The notes under the pieces are model-generated. The model did no database searches, was not told the DNA's origin, and worked only from the letters and a program-made list of their open reading frames with translations. From an uncultured Lachnospiraceae bacterium (lineage in GTDB: Bacteria; Bacillota; Clostridia; Lachnospirales; Lachnospiraceae), in assembly GCA_937950565.1 (NCBI GenBank), contig CALFCS010000107.1, forward strand, positions 1 to 27,563: DNA of 27,563 nucleotides, written 5' to 3'. The position numbers were made by a program, and so were the translations under genes. Below, one piece after another: positions 1 to 7,340 of the stretch. Each line of letters opens with the position of its first letter. Position 1 is the first letter of the stretch.

Positions 1-78
1 AAAGCTATATCAAAAAGAATCGGGGAAAAATGTAGAAAGGGGAAAGTACATGAGACTAACAGCACAAGAAGTATATGA
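1..78 (+). CDS. 3' end of an upstream gene, possibly the partner DNA methyltransferase (partial)
   Basis: The frame beginning at base 1 is open from the window edge to a TGA at 76-78 and reads AISKRIGEKCRKGK near its start. Such an Ala/Ile/Lys-rich helix often closes C5-cytosine methyltransferases after motif X. It would overlap the start of the endonuclease gene by 29 bases, which is common for restriction-modification pairs. A second frame is also open from the edge but stops at 33-35, so the choice between the two is uncertain. No catalytic motif lies inside the window; the identity is inferred from the neighbour only. Confidence 0.3.
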   Translation, partial: KAISKRIGEKCRKGKVHETNSTRSI

Positions 79-1018
79 TAAATTGGTAAATGAAGATGGA
101 ATTTTACAGTTAGAAGGACAGATAAAATTTTATTTAGGTGATGTAAACATTATTGTAAAGCAGAGAGATGTTGTGGGAAATATCATGCAGGAATGGTTAC
201 AAGGCTGGCTTGATAAGAGGGGAATAGAGTACGCTCCAAGTGAAAATACTCAGATGCCACCAGACTTTTTCTTAAATCCAGATGATAAAACTAAAAATTT
301 GTTGGAAGTAAAAGCCTTTAACCGAAATCGCGGACCGGGATTTGATATTGCTGATTTTAGAATGTATGAAGAAGAAATAATTAATAAACCATACATGTTA
401 AATGTTGACTACTTGATTTTTGGCTATGATATGAATGATGATGGAGTTGTTACAATAAAAGATGTATGGTTGAAGAAGGTTTGGGAAATTACAAGAAGAA
501 TGGAAGATTGGCCTATTAATTTACAAATCAAAGATAATGTTGTACATAAAATAAGACCAGGAATTTGGTATGCAGAGGATATGGCAAGAACAGACTATAC
601 AGTTTTTGAATCACTTGAAGATTTTATTTCGGCCATAGAAGAAGCAGTTTTTCAGAATCCTAAGACACATAATAATGCTGGAACATGGAAATCTGCTTTT
701 TTAAGAAGTTATAAACGGGAAACGGGGATTGATCTTAGTATTCCAAGATGGTCTGAGATAAAAGATAAATATGATTTAAAATCTGTTAGGAAATTAGAAA
801 AAGCAAAAAGTGATTTGGAAAAGGCAACAGATCAATATGAGAAAATTAAAGAGAGAATACAACTGTATCATCAAAAATTGCACGCAGAGCAAGAAAAAAA
901 TAATGTGAGCAAAGTTGATAAAATACAGGATGATATAGAAAAGCAAAAAGAGAAAGCGGAAAAAGCTAAAGAAAAAATAAATAAGGCACAAGCTAAAATT
1001 GATGAATTGGAAGGGTAA
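50..1018 (+). CDS. Type II restriction endonuclease, NgoBV/NlaIV-like, with coiled-coil tail
   Basis: This 322-residue protein resembles the NgoBV family of type II endonucleases, whose characterised members cut GGNNCC. The conserved N-terminal block (FYLGDVNIIVKQRDVVGN, about 27-44) is followed by a PD-(D/E)xK nuclease core: Pro71-Asp72 and then Glu86-Val-Lys88 in LLEVKAF. Further family-like stretches are YLIFGYDMNDDG (about 121-132) and VWLKKVWEI (about 139-147). From about residue 245 to the end the protein becomes a Lys/Glu-rich heptad-like helix predicted to form a coiled coil, which I do not remember from the short family members. The ATG at 50 has a purine-rich AAGGGGAAAG upstream. 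The gene is visibly more AT-rich than the genes after 4200, in keeping with horizontal acquisition. Family and nuclease fold are fairly sure; exact specificity is inferred. Confidence 0.75.
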   Translation: MRLTAQEVYDKLVNEDGILQLEGQIKFYLGDVNIIVKQRDVVGNIMQEWLQGWLDKRGIEYAPSENTQMPPDFFLNPDDKTKNLLEVKAFNRNRGPGFDIADFRMYEEEIINKPYMLNVDYLIFGYDMNDDGVVTIKDVWLKKVWEITRRMEDWPINLQIKDNVVHKIRPGIWYAEDMARTDYTVFESLEDFISAIEEAVFQNPKTHNNAGTWKSAFLRSYKRETGIDLSIPRWSEIKDKYDLKSVRKLEKAKSDLEKATDQYEKIKERIQLYHQKLHAEQEKNNVSKVDKIQDDIEKQKEKAEKAKEKINKAQAKIDELEG

Positions 1019-1027
1019 GATAGAAGG

Positions 1028-1060
1028 AATGGACAGTCTAAGGTAGATTGTCCATTTTTT
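1028..1060 (+). terminator. Rho-independent terminator of the endonuclease gene
   Basis: Arms AATGGACAGTCT (1028-1039) and AGATTGTCCATT (1045-1056) pair over 12 positions with one G-U wobble, around a 5-nt loop, and run into a T6 tract. It lies 10 bases after the endonuclease stop. Confidence 0.85.
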
Positions 1061-1064
1061 AGAA

Positions 1065-1235
1065 TTGATAAGAATATACGGACAGTTTATAATAAATAAT
1101 GGCTATGCTTCTAGAGACGAACTTGTAAAAGATGCTGAGACATTAGAACTTGATAATTTTGCAGTTATTGCGGTTCAATTAGATAATAGTACATTTACAA
1201 AAAACATAAAAGATGAAAAAAGATATAATTTATGA
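1065..1235 (+). pseudogene. Possible gene remnant of unknown family
   Basis: A TTG-led frame of 56 codons contains a protein-like stretch: SRDELVKDAETLELDNFAVI, then hydrophilic residues to the TGA at 1233-1235. The composition (amphipathic helix, then a beta-like FAVIAVQL) looks like real protein, but there is no convincing ribosome site and the segment is short. It may be the surviving end of a gene lost when the restriction locus inserted. I do not recognise the family, and a small intact gene cannot be excluded. Confidence 0.25.
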
Positions 1236-1359
1236 AAAATGTATTTACTAAGTGCTGACAAGAGAAGAAAATAGTGCTAGTATGAGCTTACAACATTTGT
1301 ACACACATGAAACGCAAAAGTTGTGACGAAATTAGAGATAAAGAAGGATTAAGAGAAAT

Positions 1360-2376
1360 ATGAGAAAAGAAGCATCCTTAGAACAATGGAAGGTATTATA
1401 TGAAGCGGCAACCCGTATAAAAGAACTGAAACCATGGGAAAAGTTTTGGGATATGGATTTAATCTGTGTTAGAAACGGTGATGAAAAGGACGCCGCATTT
1501 TACAGTATACTTGGCCGGGGCGGAGATTGTTATGGAATAGCTGTTTATGAAGGGTATGAGGGATTAAACAGTTTCATGATGCTTGCAATGCAGGAGAGCA
1601 TGAATCTGACGCCTCAATATGCAATGTTTAATCAGAAAAATCTTACTTGTTATTGGGGAAATCGAGAAGAATTAACAAATAAACAAAGAAAAATCGTAAA
1701 GGATTTGGGTTATAAATATCGTGGTAAAAATCAGTGGCTCTATTTTCTATCCTTTGAACCAGGATATTTTCCATATAATATGGATGAGGAAGAAGTGGTT
1801 CGAATGGGCAGATATCTGCAGGATTTGGAATCAGCGCTGGTATATTACGACGAAGCGGATATACAGGTTGATTTTGAACATGGGAATATGTTTCTGTTTT
1901 CCTTTGGAGAAGATAAGAAGAGCTGGAGTTTTGGTGAAGAGGCATTACCGTTTACTACATTTCAGTTTAGAAGTCTGGTCATTACAGATGATAAATTACT
2001 TTCAGATATGGGAAAAATGCCGGGATGTGATGCTGTCTTAGAAGCAGAAGTATCTGTATTGGGTGCACGTGTATCTGATGAAAAATATGATCGCCCTGCA
2101 AATCCGGCATTGTCACTGTTGGGGGATGCCCGGACGGGAATGATGATTAAATTCGAAATGGTGAAGCCGGATGAGGATGCTGTGATTACGCTTGCAGAGA
2201 TGCTTGTGGGATTTATTCTTCAGTACGGAAGGCCAAGAGAAGTACGAGTGTCAAATATGATTGTGGAAGCCGGACTTGAGCAGATCTGCGATATTTGTAA
2301 AATTAAACTCCGCAGAGTAAAGAGACTGCAGGGCATGGAGGAGTTCGTGAATGGCTTTCAGCGGTTTGGAATGTAA
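1360..2376 (+). CDS. DUF7309/DUF6930-type protein of unknown function
   Basis: A 338-residue soluble protein without signal peptide or membrane segments. The first half has a recognisable conserved pattern: LEQWKVLYEAA near the start, SILGRGGDCYGIAVYEGYEG (about 49-68), NLTCYWGNREEL (about 94-105) and GYKYRGKNQWLYF (about 117-129). I associate this with the DUF7309 family seen in Clostridia, sometimes joined to a DUF6930-like domain, which would be the C-terminal half here. No catalytic motif is evident. The ATG at 1360 follows AAGGA and AAGAG purine stretches, and a strong terminator follows, so it appears to be a single-gene unit. The family name is from memory and the role is unknown; nothing links it directly to the restriction gene. 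Confidence 0.6.
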   Translation: MRKEASLEQWKVLYEAATRIKELKPWEKFWDMDLICVRNGDEKDAAFYSILGRGGDCYGIAVYEGYEGLNSFMMLAMQESMNLTPQYAMFNQKNLTCYWGNREELTNKQRKIVKDLGYKYRGKNQWLYFLSFEPGYFPYNMDEEEVVRMGRYLQDLESALVYYDEADIQVDFEHGNMFLFSFGEDKKSWSFGEEALPFTTFQFRSLVITDDKLLSDMGKMPGCDAVLEAEVSVLGARVSDEKYDRPANPALSLLGDARTGMMIKFEMVKPDEDAVITLAEMLVGFILQYGRPREVRVSNMIVEAGLEQICDICKIKLRRVKRLQGMEEFVNGFQRFGM

Positions 2377-2383
2377 TGGTTAG

Positions 2384-2415
2384 ATACCTGTGTTTAAATG
2401 CACAGGTATTTTTTC
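2384..2415 (+). terminator. Rho-independent terminator of the DUF7309-type gene
   Basis: A perfect 9-bp stem, ATACCTGTG (2384-2392) with CACAGGTAT (2401-2409), encloses an 8-nt loop and is followed by a T-rich run. It begins 8 bases after the stop codon. Confidence 0.88.
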
Positions 2416-2422
2416 TTTCTTT

Positions 2423-2436
2423 TTCTTCGAAAATTC
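2423..2436 (-). promoter_or_regulatory. TTCGAAGAA-type motif upstream of the response regulator gene (copy 1)
   Basis: Read on the minus strand this is GAATTTTCGAAGAA. The binding-protein gene has GAGTTTTCGAAGAA upstream (4151-4164), a 13 of 14 match. The motif lies about 135 bases before the regulator start. A candidate binding site for the locus regulator, inferred only from recurrence. Confidence 0.3.
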
Positions 2437-2571
2437 CTCCTTTTTCTGAAATTTCCCCCTCTCAGAACAAGAAAATAATGTTATTGTGAGAGTGGGGAAT
2501 AATATCAGCCGGAGAAATATGTAAACAAATAAAAGAGCCGGGGATTGAAATGGAACGAGAGGAATAGTGTA

Positions 2572-4098
2572 ATGAAATTTATAATCGTTGAGGATGAAGT
2601 GCGGATTCGGGAGGGAATCCGGCGGTTGATTTTAAAAATGGACGACAAACATGTAATTGCAGGTGAGGCAGGAAATGGAAAAGAAGGATTGGAAATTATC
2701 CGCAGAGAAAAACCGGATGTGGTTATAACGGATGTCCGCATGCCAATTATGGATGGATTGGAAATGCTGGAGATACTTCATAAAGAAGGATGCACGGCAA
2801 ATACAGTTGTGTTGACCGCATATTCTGAGTTTGAATATGCCAGGACTGCAGTTAAGCTTGGAGTCACAGAGTACCTCTTAAAACCTATCGTTCTGGCTGA
2901 ATTTTTTGAGACAATAAATCGAATCAAACAAATGAAGCAGAAAAAGAATCAATGGAAGAGAACGAAGCAAATTGGGAGTTTGGATCAAATTATTAAAAAT
3001 GTTTTGAGTGGAGATTTGTGTCTGGAGCAAGAGACTATAAATTATACAGAAACAGAATTTGGAATTGATGAAGAGATTCCGCTTGCCCTGTTAATTTGTT
3101 GCTTTGAAGATTGGATAAGTAAAAATTGTGAAAGATACATACGGAAAATTAAGACAATTATGTTTGATAAACCAGAGATAAACTTTTGTATATGGGAAAA
3201 TGAAAAGCAGAGGGAAATAGGACTTCTTTTATATAATTATGAAGATGGCCGTAGTATAAAACGATGGCTCCAGGGACATTTTCTTTGTAGAGAAGAAAGT
3301 ATGAAGGGAATGGCTCTTGGATGGGTGGAATCAGAAAATATTTTTTTGTTAAAAAATAGTTATGAAGCTCTGGAGAAGTATTTGGAATGGAATATTTTGT
3401 TAGGAGAAGAAGTAATTATTTCTTATCCCGATATTAAGCATATTAAAACATCAGTATGCATGTATCCGATGGAGATAGAGAATCAGATGAAAATTGCAAT
3501 TTGTGCAAATAATTATCGGATGATAGAAAAATGCACCCGGAAGTTTCAGCGATATTTTGAAACCCAGAAAATGTATGACCCGAAGCAGGTGAAGGAGTGT
3601 TATATCCGTTTCCTTTGGATGGTGATTAATTTGTCTAAGGAAACAGGAAATTTTAATTTTGAAAATATAGAGCAGAGAGGATTTTTAGAGAGAATTTCGA
3701 ATGTCCGAACAAGACAGGGACTGCAGAATATTATTTCAGAGCTGATGTTAAATTTGCAAAAACAGGAAGAACGGATAGAAAATTTAAATGTAAAACGTAC
3801 GGTGGCACTCATTCATGAGTTTTATCAAAGTGGTATTACGTTAGATGAGATTGCAGGTAAGCTGGGGGTTACGCCGGAATATCTCGGAATGCAGTTTCAT
3901 CAGGAGACAGGGGTGAATTTTAGTACTTATGTAAAAGCGCTGCGTATAAATAAAGCAAAAGAATTGTTAGTCGGAACACAATTAAAGCTATATGAAATTG
4001 CAGAATTGGTAGGATATTCTGATTCAAAATATTTCAGTAAAGTTTTTAAAGCGGATACCGGGCAGCTTCCGGCGGAATACAGACGCACTCATAAGTAA
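2572..4098 (+). CDS. AraC-type response regulator (YesN-like)
   Basis: A 508-residue transcription factor with an N-terminal receiver domain (about 1-120), a long linker of no clear family, and a C-terminal AraC double helix-turn-helix (about 405-508). Receiver signatures: acidic pocket Glu7-Asp8, phospho-acceptor Asp54 in VVITDVRMP, Thr82, and Lys104 in YLLKPI. HTH signatures: LDEIAGKLGVTPEYLG and, near the end, YEIAELVGYSDSKYFSKVFK. I chose the ATG at 2572 over one at 2545 because GAGAGG sits at proper spacing and MKFIIVEDE is the usual receiver start. Such YesN-type regulators normally pair with a YesM histidine kinase and switch on an adjacent sugar ABC operon. The operon is here (4217 on) but no kinase gene is. 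Confidence 0.88.
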   Translation: MKFIIVEDEVRIREGIRRLILKMDDKHVIAGEAGNGKEGLEIIRREKPDVVITDVRMPIMDGLEMLEILHKEGCTANTVVLTAYSEFEYARTAVKLGVTEYLLKPIVLAEFFETINRIKQMKQKKNQWKRTKQIGSLDQIIKNVLSGDLCLEQETINYTETEFGIDEEIPLALLICCFEDWISKNCERYIRKIKTIMFDKPEINFCIWENEKQREIGLLLYNYEDGRSIKRWLQGHFLCREESMKGMALGWVESENIFLLKNSYEALEKYLEWNILLGEEVIISYPDIKHIKTSVCMYPMEIENQMKIAICANNYRMIEKCTRKFQRYFETQKMYDPKQVKECYIRFLWMVINLSKETGNFNFENIEQRGFLERISNVRTRQGLQNIISELMLNLQKQEERIENLNVKRTVALIHEFYQSGITLDEIAGKLGVTPEYLGMQFHQETGVNFSTYVKALRINKAKELLVGTQLKLYEIAELVGYSDSKYFSKVFKADTGQLPAEYRRTHK

Positions 4099-4150
4099 GG
4101 AGAAAAACAGTAAGATTACCTTAGAAATACCCTCCTTTTTTGGTTATGTA

Positions 4151-4167
4151 GAGTTTTCGAAGAACTC
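4151..4167. promoter_or_regulatory. Hairpin/operator-like site with TTCGAAGAA motif (copy 2)
   Basis: GAGTTTTCGAAGAACTC has complementary ends (GAGTT/AACTC) and contains the same core as the site at 2423-2436 in the opposite orientation. It lies about 50 bases before the binding-protein start. A shortened form, TCGAAGAA, occurs at 5524-5531 ahead of the first permease. Likely regulatory, factor unknown. Confidence 0.35.
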
Positions 4168-4172
4168 ATTTG

Positions 4173-4193
4173 AAGGTAACATATAGTTATCTT
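4173..4193. promoter_or_regulatory. Inverted repeat upstream of the binding-protein gene
   Basis: AAGGTAAC (4173-4180) and GTTATCTT (4186-4193) are inverted copies with one mismatch around a 5-nt spacer. A further ATTACCTT lies at 4115-4122. The position just before the ribosome site suggests an operator. The factor is not known. Confidence 0.3.
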
Positions 4194-4216
4194 AAAAAGA
4201 AACAGGAGGATAAGGA

Positions 4217-5443
4217 ATGAAGTTAAAAAAAGTATTGGCATTAGGCCTGGCAGCAGTTATGGCAATCGGAGTATTGACCGGCTGCGGAGCATCTGATGAT
4301 GCAAAAGAAGAGGAAACAGGTAGTTCGGCAAAGAGTGTGACGATTTGGTATTACTGGGAGACAGAAGGACATCAGGTGGCGCTTGACAAAGTAATTAAAG
4401 ATTACAATGCATCTCAGGATACATATGAAGTGACGGCAAAATATGTGCCATTTGCAGATTTTAAGAAGCAATTATCAATTGGAGCATCAGCGGATGAACT
4501 TCCGGATATTGCAATTCTGGATTCGCCGGATCATGCTTCTTATGCGAAAATGGGAATTTTCGAAGACCTGACAGGAAAATTTGATGTAGATGATTATTAT
4601 GAAGGAACTGTAAATTCATGTACAATAGACGATAAATTATATGGCGTACCGTTTGGAGCAAACTGCCTTGCGCTGTATTACAATGAAGATATGTTAAATG
4701 AGAAAAATTTAAGCGTTCCTTCTACATGGGATGAACTGAAAGATGCAGCAAAGGCATTGACAGAAGGTTCTGTGACAGGTCTTGCATTCTGTAGTGTACA
4801 GAATGAAGAAGGTACGTTTAACTTTGTGCCGTGGTTGTGGTCTACAGGTGCTAGCTCTTATGAGATGGATTCTGAAGGTGGAATCAAAGCTCTTACATAT
4901 GCAAAGGATTTGATTGATGCAGGTGTAATGAGTAAAGAGTGTATCAACTGGACACAGGGCGATGTTATGAATCAGTTTATTTCCGGTAATGTGGCAATGA
5001 TGGTAAACGGACCATGGCAGATTCCGACTATGCAGGAGGAAGCGCCGGACTTGAATTGGAAGGTTACTTTAATTCCAAAGGATTCTGAATATGCATCTTG
5101 TCTCGGAGGAGAAAACTATGCAGTAATCAAAGGAAGAAATACAGAGGGTGCGCTTGATTTCCTTACCTATGCGACAGAAGAGGAGCAGGTAAAATATCTG
5201 ATGGATAAGTTTGGATATATTTCAGCAAATCAGACAATTGCAGAGAACCAGTTTGAAGCAGGTTCACCTTATGAACCATTTGTAGAAGAACTGCAGTATG
5301 CGAAACCAAGAGGCCCATTAGCAGACTGGCCAAGCGTATCAGATGCAATTTCTCTGGCATTCAACGAAGCAATGACAGGAGTAGCTACGCCAGAGGATGC
5401 GGCAGCTAAGGCACAGAAAACAATCGATTCTATCGTAGAGTAA
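4217..5443 (+). CDS. Sugar ABC transporter substrate-binding lipoprotein (CUT1)
   Basis: A 408-residue family 1 extracellular solute-binding protein. A short lysine-rich start and hydrophobic core lead to the lipobox LTGC, so Cys23 should be lipidated and anchor the protein outside the membrane. The mature part is typical of oligosaccharide binders: VTIWYYWETEGHQ, then YNEDMLNEKNLSVPSTWDEL (about 155-174) and GNVAMMVNGPWQIP (about 256-269). AGGAGG lies 7 bases before the ATG. It is the first gene of the transporter set, followed after a terminator hairpin by two permeases, consistent with higher expression of the binding protein. The ligand cannot be read from the sequence; the GH31 enzyme downstream suggests an alpha-linked oligosaccharide. 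Confidence 0.92.
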   Translation: MKLKKVLALGLAAVMAIGVLTGCGASDDAKEEETGSSAKSVTIWYYWETEGHQVALDKVIKDYNASQDTYEVTAKYVPFADFKKQLSIGASADELPDIAILDSPDHASYAKMGIFEDLTGKFDVDDYYEGTVNSCTIDDKLYGVPFGANCLALYYNEDMLNEKNLSVPSTWDELKDAAKALTEGSVTGLAFCSVQNEEGTFNFVPWLWSTGASSYEMDSEGGIKALTYAKDLIDAGVMSKECINWTQGDVMNQFISGNVAMMVNGPWQIPTMQEEAPDLNWKVTLIPKDSEYASCLGGENYAVIKGRNTEGALDFLTYATEEEQVKYLMDKFGYISANQTIAENQFEAGSPYEPFVEELQYAKPRGPLADWPSVSDAISLAFNEAMTGVATPEDAAAKAQKTIDSIVE

Positions 5444-5484
5444 TCGTGCTTGCCTGAACAGATACGGATAATTTAGAAAGATGC

Positions 5485-5519
5485 GGAGTATGCGGTAGTT
5501 CCGTGTACTCCCTTTTTTT
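5485..5519 (+). terminator. Terminator or processing hairpin between binding protein and permeases
   Basis: GGAGTATGCGG (5485-5495) pairs with CCGTGTACTCC (5501-5511) over 11 positions with two wobble pairs, then CTTTTTTT. No separate promoter is clear before the permease at 5563, so this probably acts as a partial terminator. Confidence 0.82.
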
Positions 5520-5562
5520 GACCTCGAAGAAAAAATTGCTTTAAGTAAAGGGGCGGATAGAT

Positions 5563-6462
5563 TTGAAAAAAATAAAAAAATATTTTCAGTATGATAATAT
5601 AGGACTTCTTTTTGTACTTCCGGCTTTTCTGTACATGGCGGTTTTTGTCGGATATCCGATTGTAAGAAATATTATATTGAGCTTTCAGGATGTGTCGGCA
5701 TTTAATCTGGTACAGGGAGAAAAAAAGTTTATCGGACTGGCAAACTATATTGAAATTTTTAAGGATCCTGTATTTTTGACTTCACTGGTAAATACCCTTG
5801 TGTTTACCATATGTTGTATTACAGTACAGTTTTTGATTGGTTTTGCCCTGGCGGTATTTTTTAATAAAAGATTTCCGATTGCAAAACCAGTAAGGGGTAT
5901 TCTTCTGGTTCCATGGATGATACCAATTACAGTAACTGCATTGATTTTTAAATTGTTATTTGCAACAGATATTGGTGTTTTAAATTATGTTTTGAAAAGC
6001 CTGCACTTAATTTCAACGAATGTAGAGTGGCTGACATCACCAAAAACAGCGATGTTTGCATTAATCTGCGCCAATGTATGGATAGGTATTCCATTTAATA
6101 TGATTCTTATTTCAACAGGACTTACAACAATTCCAAAAGAATTATATGAAAGTGCAGCCATAGACGGTGCGACAAACAGACAGATGTTTTTTAAGATTAC
6201 GCTGCCACTGCTGCGTCCTACTATAGAGTCTGTGTTGATTCTTGGATTTATTTATACTTTTAAAGTGTATGACCTGGTTTACGTCATGACCAATGGCGGC
6301 CCGGTAAATGCTACGCATATGCTGTCGACGTACTCATATAAATTATCCTTTACGATGTTCCAGTATAGTAAAGGTTCAGCTGTCGCAAATATTTTGCTGT
6401 TGATACTTATGATTGTTGGTATCTTTTATTTGAGAGCGACGAGAGAGGAGAGTGAGTCATAA
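5563..6462 (+). CDS. Sugar ABC transporter permease, MalF/UgpA-like
   Basis: A 299-residue inner-membrane permease with about six transmembrane helices and the EAA loop that docks the ATPase (ELYESAAIDGATNRQMFFKI, about 191-210). The first helix is LLFVLPAFLYMAVFVGYPIV. The start is a TTG preceded by AAAGGGGCGG, with no nearby ATG in frame, giving MKKIKKYFQY. Its stop overlaps the ATG of the next permease by one base (TAATG), so the two are translationally coupled. With the second permease, the binding protein at 4217 and the ATPase at 10068 it forms a CUT1 importer. Confidence 0.92.
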   Translation: MKKIKKYFQYDNIGLLFVLPAFLYMAVFVGYPIVRNIILSFQDVSAFNLVQGEKKFIGLANYIEIFKDPVFLTSLVNTLVFTICCITVQFLIGFALAVFFNKRFPIAKPVRGILLVPWMIPITVTALIFKLLFATDIGVLNYVLKSLHLISTNVEWLTSPKTAMFALICANVWIGIPFNMILISTGLTTIPKELYESAAIDGATNRQMFFKITLPLLRPTIESVLILGFIYTFKVYDLVYVMTNGGPVNATHMLSTYSYKLSFTMFQYSKGSAVANILLLILMIVGIFYLRATREESES

Positions 6463-7310
6463 TGGATGGAGAAAAGAGATTAAGTAAAAAGAAAACAATT
6501 CTTTGCTGCATTTTCGCTGTGATTATTGCAGGAATTCTGTTATTTCCTTTATACTGGACATTTATAACATCATTAAAAACGGAAACAGAGATTTTCCAGA
6601 TTCCACCCACCTTTTTTCCGCACGTTATGAATACAAAATCATATGCTGCGCAGGTGGAGACCGGTGATTTTAATATGTTCAAATCTTTTGGAAACAGTTT
6701 GCTTATTTCACTTGGAGCTATGGTGATTGCAGTGATTCTGGCAGTGCCGGCTTCATACGGAATTGCGAAGTATAAATATAAAGGAAGAAAAGTAATGCTA
6801 TTTTCTTTCCTTATTACACAGATGCTTCCGGTATCGGTACTTTTAACACCATTGTTTATTTTGTTTAAAAATGTACATTTATATAATACATGGTGGTCGG
6901 CAATGCTGGCTGATGCAACGATAGGGATTCCGTTTTCTATTTTGATATTAAAAAATTATTTTGCTGCGATTCCAAAGGATTTGGAGGAAGCTGCATATAT
7001 TGATGGCTGCAATCGTTTTTCTGCTTTTGCAAGAATATTGCTTCCGATAGCGAAACCGGGAATTATGGTATGTGCTATTTTCTCGTTCCTGTACGCATGG
7101 GGTGACCTGGCATATGGAATGACATTTATTATTGATCAGCAGAACAGGCCGATTACAGCAGGTATTTTTAATTTTATGGGACAATATGGAACAAAATGGA
7201 GTTACTTGACTGCGTTTGCGATGGTTACGATTATTCCGGTATTATTGATCTTTATTTTCCTGCAAAAATATATTGTAGGCGGAATGACAAGCGGAGCGGT
7301 AAAAGGTTAA
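6462..7310 (+). CDS. Sugar ABC transporter permease, MalG/UgpE-like
   Basis: A 282-residue permease, second half of the CUT1 channel. The first transmembrane segment is near residues 12-30, and a typical EAA loop lies near the middle of the C-terminal half (DLEEAAYIDGCNRFSAFARI). It ends with the family-typical tail QKYIVGGMTSGAVKG. The ATG overlaps the stop of the preceding permease. A GH31 glycosidase gene follows 30 bases later, indicating co-transcription. Confidence 0.93.
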   Translation: MDGEKRLSKKKTILCCIFAVIIAGILLFPLYWTFITSLKTETEIFQIPPTFFPHVMNTKSYAAQVETGDFNMFKSFGNSLLISLGAMVIAVILAVPASYGIAKYKYKGRKVMLFSFLITQMLPVSVLLTPLFILFKNVHLYNTWWSAMLADATIGIPFSILILKNYFAAIPKDLEEAAYIDGCNRFSAFARILLPIAKPGIMVCAIFSFLYAWGDLAYGMTFIIDQQNRPITAGIFNFMGQYGTKWSYLTAFAMVTIIPVLLIFIFLQKYIVGGMTSGAVKG

Positions 7311-7340
7311 GTTCATGTTAAGAGAAAGGATTGGTAGTTT

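Larger units (their letters stand above)
1019..1359. other. AT-rich intergenic region with no intact gene
   Basis: After the terminator these roughly 300 bases are AT-rich and hold no open frame over about 57 codons. There is one protein-like fragment (1065-1235, listed separately) and a GTG-led frame of about 24 codons ending at the TGA just before 1330. I see no clear promoter, tRNA or repeat. It reads like a decayed junction between the restriction locus and the chromosome. Confidence 0.5.

Noticed and set aside
794..991. Phe/Leu-rich minus-strand frame resembling a small membrane protein
   Set aside because: It is the complement of the Lys/Glu-rich coiled-coil codons, which automatically read as Phe/Leu.
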